The translations under genes were made by a program, and so were the position numbers. A DNA stretch of 64,000 nucleotides from Rhynchonema sp. JSB1_4. Its lineage: Eukaryota > Nematoda > Chromadorea > Monhysterida > Xyalidae. The notes below the pieces were generated by a model. That model was not told the origin of the DNA. It saw only the letters and a program-made list of their open reading frames with translations, and made no database searches. Below, in pieces: positions 22,900-35,200 of this stretch; within the stretch, counting starts at the first letter, position 1, and every line of letters starts with the position of its first letter. The stretch is from NCBI GenBank assembly GCA_030248065.1, contig JASAMV010001193.1:1-64000 (forward strand), read 5' to 3'.

Positions 22900-23069
22900 C
22901 CTGCTGCGTTCACTGAGAATCGGAATCCGGAAATAATTTGCATGCAAAAATGCAAAACATTTCCGGACTCCGGAAATATTTCCGGAAAACGCAAAAATTT
23001 ACATGCAAAAATCATGCGTTTTCCGGAAATATTTCCGGATTCCGGTTTCCGGATTTAACCTAAGGCCGC
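22900..23069. mobile_element. TCCGGAAA-rich MITE, copy 2
   Basis: Units of GGAAATATTTCCGGA and CATGCAAAAAT recur, ending TTTAACCTAAGGCCGCC. It is related to 5977-6150 and 34576-34715. It occupies the gap between the convergent DNase II and minus-strand TSP1 genes. Confidence 0.65.
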
Positions 23070-23211
23070 CCTTATGCTGACTCGTTTTCACAGGCGCGAG
23101 CAGTGGACCATACCTATAGCTGGTTGTTACCACACGGTACCAAAATTGGCTAGGTTTTGCCACCAATAGTGGGAATGTTGTTTCCAGTACAGACATATTC
23201 TGTATTAGCTT

Positions 23212-25979
23212 TTACGCTGATCGAAATTGGTGGGGTGAAAGGCTGATCCCAAAGACACCCACCTTTGGTTCATTGATGGCCGCATATCCCACCACATGTG
23301 GCAAGTGTTGTCTCTCGCCCTTGGCATTGGCGCGCATGACACCCTTCATCATGCCTTGCAACAGCGGGCCCAGACCAGGATTGATTAGACCGGTGCCTGA
23401 GTATCAGAAGATTTGTTTTTAAAAGGCAGTTGTAAATTCGAGATTTTCCCAATGCATCACAAGTGTAGCAGTTTTCAAATCACAATACAAACAGAAACAG
23501 ACGCATACGGTAACTAGAGTGTGTGTCAACTGAACCACGACCGTAACCCTACAGCATGCCATACCTGGTCCATTGTACATAGCCATAATTCGGGGCATGA
23601 TCTTCTGCGGACTCTCGATCGCTTGCATGAAAAAGAATACCAACTGCGATATCAGCTCCATAGTTGTCATGTCACCACCTGTGTGAAACATCAGACAGTT
23701 TGGTTGGGTCTGGGTAACGGTAGGGTTGGGTAAGGACGTGTTGTCATGCACACCGGTGCTATGCTGAGAACGATTATCGCGCAAATTCGCTTATGCCAAT
23801 GTAACCAGCGACAACGTCTCCAAAAGAGTGTGGTCATGTCAGATAGACACCATTTGTTATGTTTCATCCAGTCCACTACGCAAACTCAGATACGATTTGC
23901 TGATGTTTCACAGAATTTTTATCAATAATTAATCTTCTCCTATTACGTCAAAGCGCGCCTGCTGAACGTCAAACAATACCGTAGCCCTTACCCATTCCAA
24001 TCAGTGCCTCGTCGAATTTACTCTCCTGCCTGCCACCGCCACCCGCAAATGCATTGTTGTTGTGGTTGTCTCTGATGGGCGTATTCGCAACACATTGACG
24101 TGTGATGCACACTTCGCTCTCGGTTGATTGCGCGAAACCACCAAGGCAGGACATGCCAGCGCCTGAAGTTGCAAGGTGACATAAAAGACTGGCAATAAAT
24201 ATTGGGCGAGTCAATGTGACAAAATCACCTTGTTGTACCTTGTTGAAAGTGACCAAATCTATTGTGAAAATCAACAGTGGACATTTTCGAACAATATTTT
24301 GGGTCGAGTTTGCCGCTATGGTGAATTTGTTACCCAAGGTGACCTCAGATCCCGATTCTGTCACTGTCATAGGATCGATGACTGTAACAAAAAAAGCAAA
24401 ATAAACTGAATAAAAAACCAACCAGGACAAATGCGTTTTCGTTCCCTCCTGCCATTTCCGCACGTGGCACTGCACGGCGCCCAGACCATCCATGTCAACC
24501 ATTGTGCTGCACACTCACGTTGATTGCACACGCTTGTTTCGCTCGATAGACCATCACAACGGTATAAGCCTGCGGGATGCCGTTAAAGGGTGGGTCGAAC
24601 GCATTTATCCAGGATTTGCTACGTTTGGAGGGAAAACGGTTGCAATTCAATGTACCATGATTTTTTTGCGGTTGCATCGCTTTTGTGCTTTGGAACCGTC
24701 AGAGCGACTATCACTTCACGACTCACCATGAGTGACTGATTTGTTTGACAATAAATTCAAAGCTGACAGTCCAAACCGCCCCAGTCCTCAAATGCATGTA
24801 TACGTTATGTCATTTGTAGCTCTTGCTATCAGCCCACCGTAAACGTTGGAAGTCGGAAGTTAAGCAAAAACAGTCGCAAAATTCACCCCCCCTCTCAACT
24901 GACCTGGACATAGTCGTGTGCGTTTGGTTTGTCCGATTCCGCATGTCGCTGAACACGGAGCCCACGGTAACCAGACGGCCCACGTGCCTGAATCAAAAAG
25001 GAAAACAGTTCAATGATGACGAAATTGTTTGGTCTACCTGTTTACTACAGCGACATGAAATCGAAATCTATTGATTCTGTTGGTGCAGCGGACTTCTGAA
25101 TTTTTCCACTAGATTAATTCAACAGACAAGAAGGAAATACAACAGCAGAATCGCATAACTTGCTGAACACAGTGCTCCGATGTTGCCGGATTATTCGGCT
25201 AATGGTTTTGTCGTCAAATCATCTCGTCAAAGAACGTCGTCGAACACATGAGCCCCAAATGAGCGCGAAAACTAACACATGTGTTCGACGACTTTATTTG
25301 ACGAGTTGATTTGACCACATTACTATAAGCCGATTATTCATGTCCACACATTTTACTTGTAAGATTCGGTTGGGGTGTGGCTTGCAACATCACAAAATAT
25401 TCAGGCAAAAACAACCCAATTGAAAACCATCCAATAATCTAGGGTTTCACGCACCAACACATCTCTGCAGATTGCACGGTCTTTGTTCTTGCGTCGGTCC
25501 ATAACACTGTCCCTGCGAGCCCGGGCCGCAAATCCGATTACGCGTCTGTCTGCCCCCTTCACATTGTGCGTTGCAGGGTGACCACGGCATCCAGTCCAGC
25601 CATTGGCGGTATTGCGCTGAAATTATGGAGAGTAACTTTATGGGGCAAACTGGGCTGGGGATATGGCACTGTGCCGCATATTGTGAGTTGTTTGTCAGTC
25701 ATAAGTGTCCGGCGCAAAAAACTCAGCAAATTTCAAAGCTTGGGACTAGTTGACCAGAAACAAAGGAAAATGTTCCAGGACAAGGAATCCTGTTGGCGTT
25801 TTTCATCATGATCCTGTTGGTGTTTTTCATCATGCGCATCAGTTGATAACGTAGTTCGACAATAAAAAGTTGAAAACCAAAAATAAACCACATCAGCGCA
25901 CAAACCAACCAAGTGTCGTATCGTGTCCCGCAAAGATCAACAGCGAAAGCACGACCCATTGAACTCGAATCAACCACAT
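23212..25979 (-). CDS. Secreted thrombospondin type-1 repeat protein (minus strand)
   Basis: Predicted exons, in gene order: 25979-25910, 25616-25461, 24987-24904, 24506-24423, 24381-24283, 24162-23992, 23678-23565, 23396-23212. All splice junctions are phase 1 and the total is about 320 aa. Exon 1 is a signal peptide ([18 protein letters not shown]). Exon 2 encodes a full TSP1 module ([14 protein letters not shown] then [11 protein letters not shown]). Exons 3 and 4 are both 84 nt and each encodes the first half of a TSP1 module ([10 protein letters not shown]...R.R.CPG). Later exons hold a Ser/Gly/Asn-rich stretch with two short cysteine groups, then a Met-rich segment ([34 protein letters not shown]) that I do not recognise. 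The donor used at 24283 and reading through 23263 to the TAA are the least certain choices. TSP1 proteins usually act in extracellular matrix or guidance. The gene is head to head with the TSP1 gene at 29254. Confidence 0.8.
25197..25331. mobile_element. 135-bp MITE family, copy 2
   Basis: It has the same length, ends and inverted arms as 16323-16457, differing at only a handful of positions. It lies in an intron of the minus-strand TSP1 gene. Confidence 0.9.
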
Positions 25980-28900
25980 TATTGCTCTTGTTTCTGATGC
26001 GGAATAAGAAATGTGATTTTGATTCTCTGCAAAACAGAACTATTCCTTTTGATGTGTTTAATTTTGGAACGATATTGTGAAAAAGAATAAAACCATACTG
26101 AAAAGAACCAACGCATCAAAAGTGAACACCGAGCGAGAGAAACAAGAGCAGTCCAAAACAAAAGACGTGGCTGGGGCTGGACTGTGGATAAACACATGCA
26201 AACCAAAATACGCACGATTATAACTGCACAGCAGGGACCAGGCAGATGCAACAGGTATTTTTATCACTCTCCTTGGGCAAGGAAAACAGAGAACAATTTC
26301 CCGAAATTACCATTTATTGCCCCAGACAATGTCGTTGTATAAATTTTTGAATTTTCTGAAAAAAGTCTTTTTCTCGGGTCAAAAATACTAGACAGAGTTT
26401 GTGATGGCTGGAAATAAAGGTATACGAGTGGTTGCATCTTTGCATCATCGACAGGCTGGGTCACTTGGCGCATGTTGCACGTGGTTGCAATTAAGAAACT
26501 TGCGTTGGCATAAAATTTTTCCGGTGCAGTTTGATCCGTTGTTTATTGACGTGCAATAGTGCAAATTGCAGCGATGAGGTGCGCACACCCTGCGACAAAA
26601 ACGGAATGGAAGAAACAAAAAACAAGACTGGTAGGGCTACGGCTATGGTTTCGACCACGTTGACCACACAAACTGACCGCGTGGCTGCATTCAGTGGCGC
26701 AGGAAGGGGGCGCCGTGGTCGGAAAAGGATTGGGCGCCGGGCGCCTCCTTTGAGCAAGTGACCTCATTCAACCTCAAGCAAGCAACCTCATTCAACAATG
26801 ACTGCTGTGGGTTGAACAAGTGCGAATCAGTGCACAAATCGCAGCACCTTGAATCCTGCAGACCTCAATTGTCCAGAAACAATTACTTTGTTTGGCCATT
26901 ATTTCTTCTTAACTTTCACCTTTTCAAACTTTTGTGGATGGTTTTTGGGAATCTGGGTGTTTTTGAAAAAAAACGTTTTCACTTTAAAAAAGTATTTTTT
27001 AACAAACGAATTTTTGAAGAAAAGTGTTTTGTGCCCAACCCTGCCTCTGGTACCTAATTTTCAGGCAGATCGAAGCACTTTATATTCTTGGACCTAACCT
27101 TGACCGGTTCCGTATCACGGTCCAGTGCTCACGACGGACCAGCATTTATTAGCTTTGTTTCAGGCTCAGGCTGCACATTCCCGTATCAAAATACACAATG
27201 TAGGCCAAAGCCTAAGCCCATACAGAAGTGGAAGCCTAAGCCTAATTATGTATATAGTAAAAGATCTCGTCTCTGTAACCTTTCGTGAAGAATATTCGCG
27301 TAAGTTTTTGTCAGAATTGGCAGTCCGCCCACGCGTTTCCATTGACACTTCAGTGTGGAAGTCGTTGTTCGGTAGTCAACTGAAGCAAACCAATTTGCAG
27401 GGTGGGAATCAGACTGTTTCGGCCCCATTTTACGCCTGACAGTCCAATTCCCAGGCTCAGGTCAAGCCCAGAAGTGGACCCTAGTCAGCGAACCACTTGA
27501 CCGGACTCTATTTCTCGGGTGCTCGGACTACATAATGAAGTCCAAACTCGGAATTGCCGTGTCCAACATCACCCCATGCCTAATTTTGAGTCAAACTGAA
27601 CTTTGCTTACATGCGTGTGTCCTTCACATTATCCTTGACGAAGGGGTGGAACTACACATTTTACACCCTGTACATTCAGCAATTGAAACAAAAGTCGATC
27701 CAAAGGTTCACCCCGATCCAGAAATAGCAATATTGCAGTCTATATCATCCTAACTTGTCTTGATTCAAATCTTTGCACGTGCACGGCCCGCGATCATGTG
27801 CACGCGATGACGCGCACTAATTGCAACAAAAAAGTTCAGAGATCGGCCGGTTTTTAGGCACATTGTTGGTCGCTTTTGAGTTGGCAGCCAGGCACACGGC
27901 TGTTTTGCGCCCATACAGAGCACTGCATGTCTTGCGTGTTACAATGTGCAAATATGCGTTCGTTCGTGGGCTTGTGCCTGACCGCAAAGCAAACTCAACA
28001 CCAATTCAAATGTAAAGTTTGAAGGATCTGTATTTTTATGTCAATGCTCCAAGAAAATGGATTGTGTTAGGGACATGTACTGTATTCCAGACTTTAGTTC
28101 TTAAAACAAGCATTTTTTGTGACATCATTTACTTGTCCGGTGACAGCACCAAATGCAGCATGGGAAAGAAGTAATAGCAAATAATTGAATTGAATCAAAT
28201 CCCATTTTTTTCTCAGAAATTAACCGCACTTGATTATGTAATTAACCGTACAACATAGGTATATCAGCCACAGTGGTCCGCAATTTTCTGAAGATTTATG
28301 GTGATGGTCTGTTCATCCTGCCAACAAAAACAATTATTTGAGAATTATTTACCTTGCATGTGTCACATAGCAGATACCGTAGGCACGGTTGTGTTCATTC
28401 ATTTGAACTACTCACAGTGAAACTGTGATGTTATTTCGCAATTACACGCACGTTTAGGTTTGATAAACGATTTGAAATCTAATTTACGAAGAAACCACGA
28501 AACAAAATGGCACAAAAACCGAAACATGTGATGACTGTTTTCAATGCACATAATGGTTACTGTCGATGTCGAACAACAGGCCGTTACGTTTTGGTTGGAT
28601 TGTGATTATCGTCACAGTCATTACGCCAACGAGAACATAATCATTTGGACAGGTGCACAGCAGGTTTGATGAAGGCTATATCTGCTGTACAACCCACATC
28701 GTACAAAGTGCAGCAACACAGGAAGAGCGCGCACACCTAAACTATTGTCATTATGATCTAAACAAGATGACCTACTTACCATACCGATAAGTCCGCAACA
28801 ACTTACATGGATTTAAACTTGTACACTCCATGGGGTTTAGCAAATTGCAAGTTGAACACAAACGCTCACACATACAACGCACGCGACGCGACTATTGTTA

Positions 28901-29253
28901 AAACACCGGTTGTATGGTACCAGTGCGGGAAATTAGGCACACAAGACAACCACTAGTCTCATGTGCACCTTGATTACCTAGAACATGACATCGCTCTCTG
29001 CTGATGTGTAGCTGGTGTTGGATTCTGTTAAATGCACGTGTTTGCAATTGTGTTGTTGTGAATGAACTCTTTTTTCAGTCTCTACACACGTCAGCTGTTC
29101 TGATACCAACATTGTTGTACGTACGGCCGTGATTTGAAATACACCTTGCTGGTATATCGAATTAGCCAGCGGTACAATTGCGCCCCGCCCCCTCAAATCG
29201 CATTGAATTTATTGATGGACGATTAACTGCTCAACTCCAATTACCATTTCCCA
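25980..29253. other. Shared upstream region between divergent TSP1 genes
   Basis: No coding exon could be supported. 27150-27250 and 27440-27480 hold degenerate GCCTAAGCC / AGGCTCAGGC runs. The scattered open frames have no recognisable domain. Promoters of both flanking genes must lie here, but no individual element is identifiable by eye. Confidence 0.5.
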
Positions 29254-32200
29254 ATGGCGAGCTCATTTGAGTGGCTACATCAGCTCAGATTCATTGCACT
29301 CCTGCTCAGCACGCAACGTTAGTTTGGCTTTTAGAGTGAATTCGCAAGTTAAGTCGAACTGAGTGTGTATACAAAATTCCTGAGTGTGTTTCAGTGTTGG
29401 TCGCACTCGGCAAGAACATTCCTCACCTGCACGTCGGTGATATCTCCATCATCGGCATCGACCCGCCTCGCGCGCGACGACCGCTACCACCACCGCCCAT
29501 TCCCACGTTCTGTGAGTTTCGATGACTGAATGATGGCGCCAATTGCAGACATTGGTGATTAAACCAAACTCATGTCAGCTGAGTGGCAAACTGAAATAAA
29601 AAGTCAAATAAAACAGCTGCGTTAAATATAAACTGTAAATACTCGTGCCGACCATTGCAGACAACCCACCACGTCTATTCTTCGGGTACAGCAGTCGATT
29701 GAAAGAAGATGGCACTCGCGAATTTATCTATCCGCCGACCAGACCACCGCCAACTGTCGCACCACCCAGGTTGGTTCACTGATGGCCTTAAAGGGGACGC
29801 GACATTATACGTGTAGTTCAGCCACGAGCTCATGAGACGAGCTCAAAGCTTGCTTGGCCAGATTCAAAAACGTGTTCTCGCAAACAAAACAAAGAGATTG
29901 GGCCGAGAGAGATGATGACAAGTTCCAGCTGGATGACCTCAATTTGTTGCGTGCTTACGCGAACAGCAACTTTGTTCAACACACAAATGTTTTGGGAGTC
30001 AAAAGGGAATTTACGCACCGAGGTGGAGAGCGTGTTTTTTTCTAAATGCGTGCGTTTCTCTTTCTTTAGTTTCCGAAATACGTGGAGCCGGAACATTATT
30101 GGATCCGCACAAGCCAACTTCAAAAAAGGTCGTCTCATGAGCTCGTGGTCGGACTATACATCTTTGGAGTGATGCATTCCAAAATTACTGCAGAAATGGC
30201 AAGCAGACATGAATTCGCAAGTTTTTAAAAGGCAATGAAGTCGAACTTCGAAGATTTCATTCAGAAATTTAAGTCCAAATGTCGACTTCAAGGAACAAAA
30301 AAGTTCAATATGCTGTAGTCGCTCGGCTCCCTGAAAATCAGGCATCGAGCTAAAAAATGAAACAAGAAAATGTTTAGCACATGGTTCTACAATTTTATAA
30401 CATTGGAAATTTCTGTTAGGCCACACTGTGAGATAGATTTGAACCACTAATTTCGACCAGTGTAAAAGATGTTCGCTAGACACAGGGCAAGAACTGTTAC
30501 GCTGGCCGAAATCGTGTTTCATGTCTGTTGCACAGTGTGGCCCAAACAAAAATTCCCTGTGTTATAAAATTGTACCTCTTTAGAACCATGCGCTTGGCCC
30601 CGATTCATAGCGTCGCCGTTGGAGTTGGTCTTTGGAACATTCTCTTGTTTCATTTTTTGAGCTCGATGCCTGATTTTCAGGGAGCTGAGCGACTACAGCT
30701 GATTGAACTTTGTTCCTTGCAACCGACATTCGGAAGTAAATTTCTGAATGAAATCTTCGAAGTTCCACTTCATTGTCTTTTCAAAACATGTGACTTCGGA
30801 TGTCTTCTTGTCATTTCTGCAGTAATATTGGTGTGTCTCACTCAAAAATAATTTTGCGCCTCCTTTGAGGCCTCAGTGGTAATGCGCAACTGAGCTGACA
30901 TCATGCGGCAAAAGCAGGTTGATAAGCCGCCTGGTTCTTGCCCACCGCATCATGTAAACGCCTGCTTGTAGTTGATTCCGTTTCGGGTCTACATACCTGC
31001 AGGCCGAAAGATGAGAAATTGTAATATTGTGTTCCACAGCTAAACTCCTCATATGTATGTGGTGCTGCGAGGTTTTTCAAGATTAAGGTGCCACAGAGAA
31101 ATTTTTTTGACAGCACTATGTTCGTTTAGTTGTACGTACTTGCGTCAATCAAATAAGCCAAATGGTTATTTCAGAACAACTGCAAGGCCTAAGCCACGTC
31201 CTCAATCAGATAATCCATGGCCCGATTGGCCAGGAAAAGGCTTCGCTGGAGTAAGGGACGCTATTTTGCCGAGCGCACCCACCGAAGGACTTCTGAGAGG
31301 AATGACCGTGCCTGAACAGTACAGAGCATGTGAGTTTCCTTTCTTCGCAACTTATGAAAGACATTCTGCAAATTCAGCGGAAATTGAACGGTCTTCGTTC
31401 TTGCGTTCTGCTGACCACATCACCTCGCTTATGCTGCATAAGTTATGCATTATTACCCGTGTCTGACTAATTAGTGTCAACGCCGCAGAAGAACAACAAG
31501 ATTTTAAATTAAGAATACATCGGTCAACGTTCAGCTAATAATACTTCATGATGAAAATGTTTCAGTTTCGACGTCTTATTGGACATCATGGTCAAATTGG
31601 TCAGCCTGTACCGATGGTGTGCGCATGCGTGTCCGTGGCTGCTATCGAAGTGCATCGGTGCGCAAGTGTGTCGGGCAGAACAAGCAGGCGCGGGTGTGCG
31701 ACACCGGGGAGGAGGCAGCTCCGTGGCTGGAACAGGCATGTGTAGAGTGAATTTTATAAAGAATTCTCCCTTTTTGTGCCTATGTCTTGTGGACACTGCA
31801 TTTTGCACTTTCAAGCCGATATGTTCATACTTTAGTCGCAAGTTGTGACAACGGTGATTATGCAGGATCAAGCGGCCAAGGAAATTGCAGCAGTATATTT
31901 TCCGGGTGACCCTTTTGCCGAAGATCGAAGAGAAGCGCTGAAACAGTTGGGTGAACCTGCACGATAAAGGAAAACAATTTGGTGACGGACTTCCTGATAA
32001 ATGTTATTGTGACACATATTCTTCTATCGCAGACAACGGTTCTCGCCACGGCACAAATGATGGAAGTTTTCGACTATTCATTGGTTCTCTTTAAAAAATT
32101 TTATTCCTCAGATGTACAGGCTGATCACAATATTGTGCTCAAAAAGTTGTGTTTCTATTTCATGAATGTATCTGTGCGAAGTAATTACTCTGATTTAATC

Positions 32201-35200
32201 AGAACCGATAAAATATATTGTGTGTGATTTTGCTATCTTTCTGGACTTTTCATGCGTGCAATGCGTGTGTACGAAACCATGGAAGTTGATACGAATTACT
32301 ATTGCACTGATCCTGCGCGTTTTTTGTGTTTTTTGTTTTCCTGCGCACACCACAACAATTAATTTCGGATGTCGATGAGTTTTCAGCTCGACAGAAAAAA
32401 TAAAGTTACGTAAAGAAAAAATTACACAACATAAACTAGACAAAAATGTGTTTTCCGCATCCATGTTGATCCCGTTCAGACTTTGCAGATAACTTTGATA
32501 ACACTAAAACTATTTTAGTGCCGGAGCGAAGCAGCCCATGTGTGAATTCAATCCGAACTGCAGCAACTTTTCATCTATCTAAATAGCTGACTTATGCTGC
32601 ATGTATAGTTGAAAATTAAGCTTCGTCTCAAGGATCCACATTGTTTGCAGTATTTGCAGGTTCTGGTACATTTTTAGTTGTGCGGCAGAGCGGCGGCAGT
32701 GGCAAAGTTGATGATCGGATCGGATCAATGGTCCTAAGCTTTTTTGAATGAAGGACAAGGGATATACAAATTTGACCAGCTTAAAAGTTTTCCTCGCTTT
32801 AAAATGAACAGCCTTTGAGCAGCTCACAAAAAGTTGCTCCAAGGTATGTATGTAATATCCTTGATGCGAAAGTCACATGGCATTAAGTCTAATCAGCTCC
32901 ATTCCGATTACAAGTTTGATATCGCGCCGTGTTTCGGCATTACAAAAACTATGTCAAACATTTGTTCACAGTGCAAGTTATGACCCGTTATAGGAAAGTA
33001 TTCGCTTGCAAGAAACCAAATTGCTTGTCCATAGCCGTTTCTTGTTTCGGGGATTGGCTGTATCGCTTTGACTTTGCAGAGATTTTTGTTCACTGCAGAC
33101 ATCACTGCATCCTTCACCTGAGGCGAACGTTTGATACCTTATTCTATGGCCCTCAACGTTCTTCAGTTTGATTTTGCCATTTCAGTTTTGTTAGTCTCTA
33201 CGTCACAAAGAAAAGAAGTTTTTGTGACACGTAGTAATTGATGCGTTGCATTCGGCGCATTCCTTCACATAAAATGGCCGGATGTATTGGTCTAACGACT
33301 TAGATCTTTGATTGTTATGTTTTTGACGGACCTAGTGAGCGTAATGTGACTTGTTACAGTTAAGGTCCATTTCTTAGTTGTCATGTCTCAATCAGTGTGC
33401 CCGGGGTTGTCTCTTTTCCGGAGATGATTTATCCGGCCGCTGGGTCTGACAACGACATCCTCGCGCTGCGCAATAATTTTCGGTTGTTATTGCGGGGTCT
33501 CGCATCGATGGCATGCCAGTGAGCAGTCTTCTTTTGTCGCTGCCGATTACATCTCACCCTAAAAAATTACCAGTCGTCCGTCAAACTGTGGATGCTGGTT
33601 CGGCCATGCATCGGCGTAACAACCAGTTGGAATCAAGGGCAACAAGGGCACATGTATTGTTTCATTTGTGCGTTCTTTGTCGGTGGGGATACATACGCAT
33701 TTGCATACGTCGACATGTAGTAATCATGTTGTACAAGATGAGCACCCATAACAAATGCCGTAACCATGCACCCATGCAATAATATGGCACACGTCATGTT
33801 AATTACCAAGTGGTGCGCGGAGGCTGGTACAGCATTCAGCGTTGTTCTGCACCCTGTTCTAAGTGGTGACAGTTCATGATCTATTGAAGTTAAAGGTAAT
33901 ATGCGCGGTGACCCCGACGTTTTATCCGTGTTCTGTTATCGCTTCCCATTTATTCAATCAGCGTCAGACTCCTGAATTATCAATACGCATTTGTTTGTAA
34001 CTGGTCCGATAATCGGTCATATACATACTTGGTTGCGTCAACTGGTTGCTCCAGTCACTGTCATTATTGTAGTTGCTCTTGTTCAATCATACGTTAATAA
34101 TTGGTCTGAAATCTTACAACATGGCTTGACGGCTTGAATTGTGTTACAGATTGCACCTTGCAGCATGTGGTTGGTGATAATCTCTGTGACGGCCAACGTG
34201 CTAGCTGTTGCTTCTGCTCAGCCACGTTAGTGAGCTTGAAGTTTTTTGTCTTATGTTCATCACCGAAAAATTTTTTTACAATCGACACTCATGCAGAATT
34301 CGTCAATGTTGATCCGCGATTTACCAGTCATTTCCAAGATGTTCCTCCGAACTCAATTTGGGAGGAGCAGTTGAATATCGCACGAGCGACACAAAATTCA
34401 GCTGGTGGATTCCAACAACACCGATCGCAGCGAGGTGGTCCGCCACACCTCCCAGACAACTTTCAGCCACAGGAGCCACAGCCTCGAATTACGGTCAGCG
34501 TTTTGCAACACTAATATACGTGATGCGTTGGCCTTTTTGAGGGACTTTACAAAGTGCTGTTAATTCGCAACTAATGGCGGACGTAGGCTAAACTCGGAAA
34601 CCCGACACCGGAAATATTTCCGGATAATTTGTGTGTGGAAACTTTTGCGGAATCCGGAATTGTTTTGTGTTTTAGCATTTCTATGTTCCGAATTCAAATT
34701 TAACCTAAGTCCGCCCTTAATCGTTGACAAATTTATCAGATCGCCCAAATGCCCACGTTTGGAGCATCGCTGTCGAAGTTGTTCCGAACGATTGGTGCCG
34801 ATTTTGTTGACACACGGCCTGGCGTGCAACCTCCACCACGCGATACGCGTCAAGAGCAGCAAAGGGTGAACAGGAATCATGTTAACGACGAGCGACTAGC
34901 AGCCATTCAGCCACCAGCGCAGGAGTTGAGGAATGCACCACCTGTACGAATCGTGGCCAATTTCCAGAGAAGGTTATAACAGATAACAAATTTATGCAAT
35001 GTGCCAGAAGGCGGCTCATCATTCACACGTTTTTGATGTACTTTCAGAACGGCGGTTGACCTCAACCGCGAAAACCCCCAGAACGCTGCTGCGCAAGCGC
35101 CGTCATTCCAGCCGCCAGGCAACGACAGGAACAGTGCACCCGAGCGTCGTAGTCCTCCCGTGGACTTCGACCGAGGTCCCTTCCGTGGCCCAATTCAGCC

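Noticed and set aside
30154..30851. Two similar proteins on opposite strands sharing SSMPDFQGAERLQ
   Set aside because: They are mirror translations of inverted-repeat arms, inside an intron, with no start or splice context.
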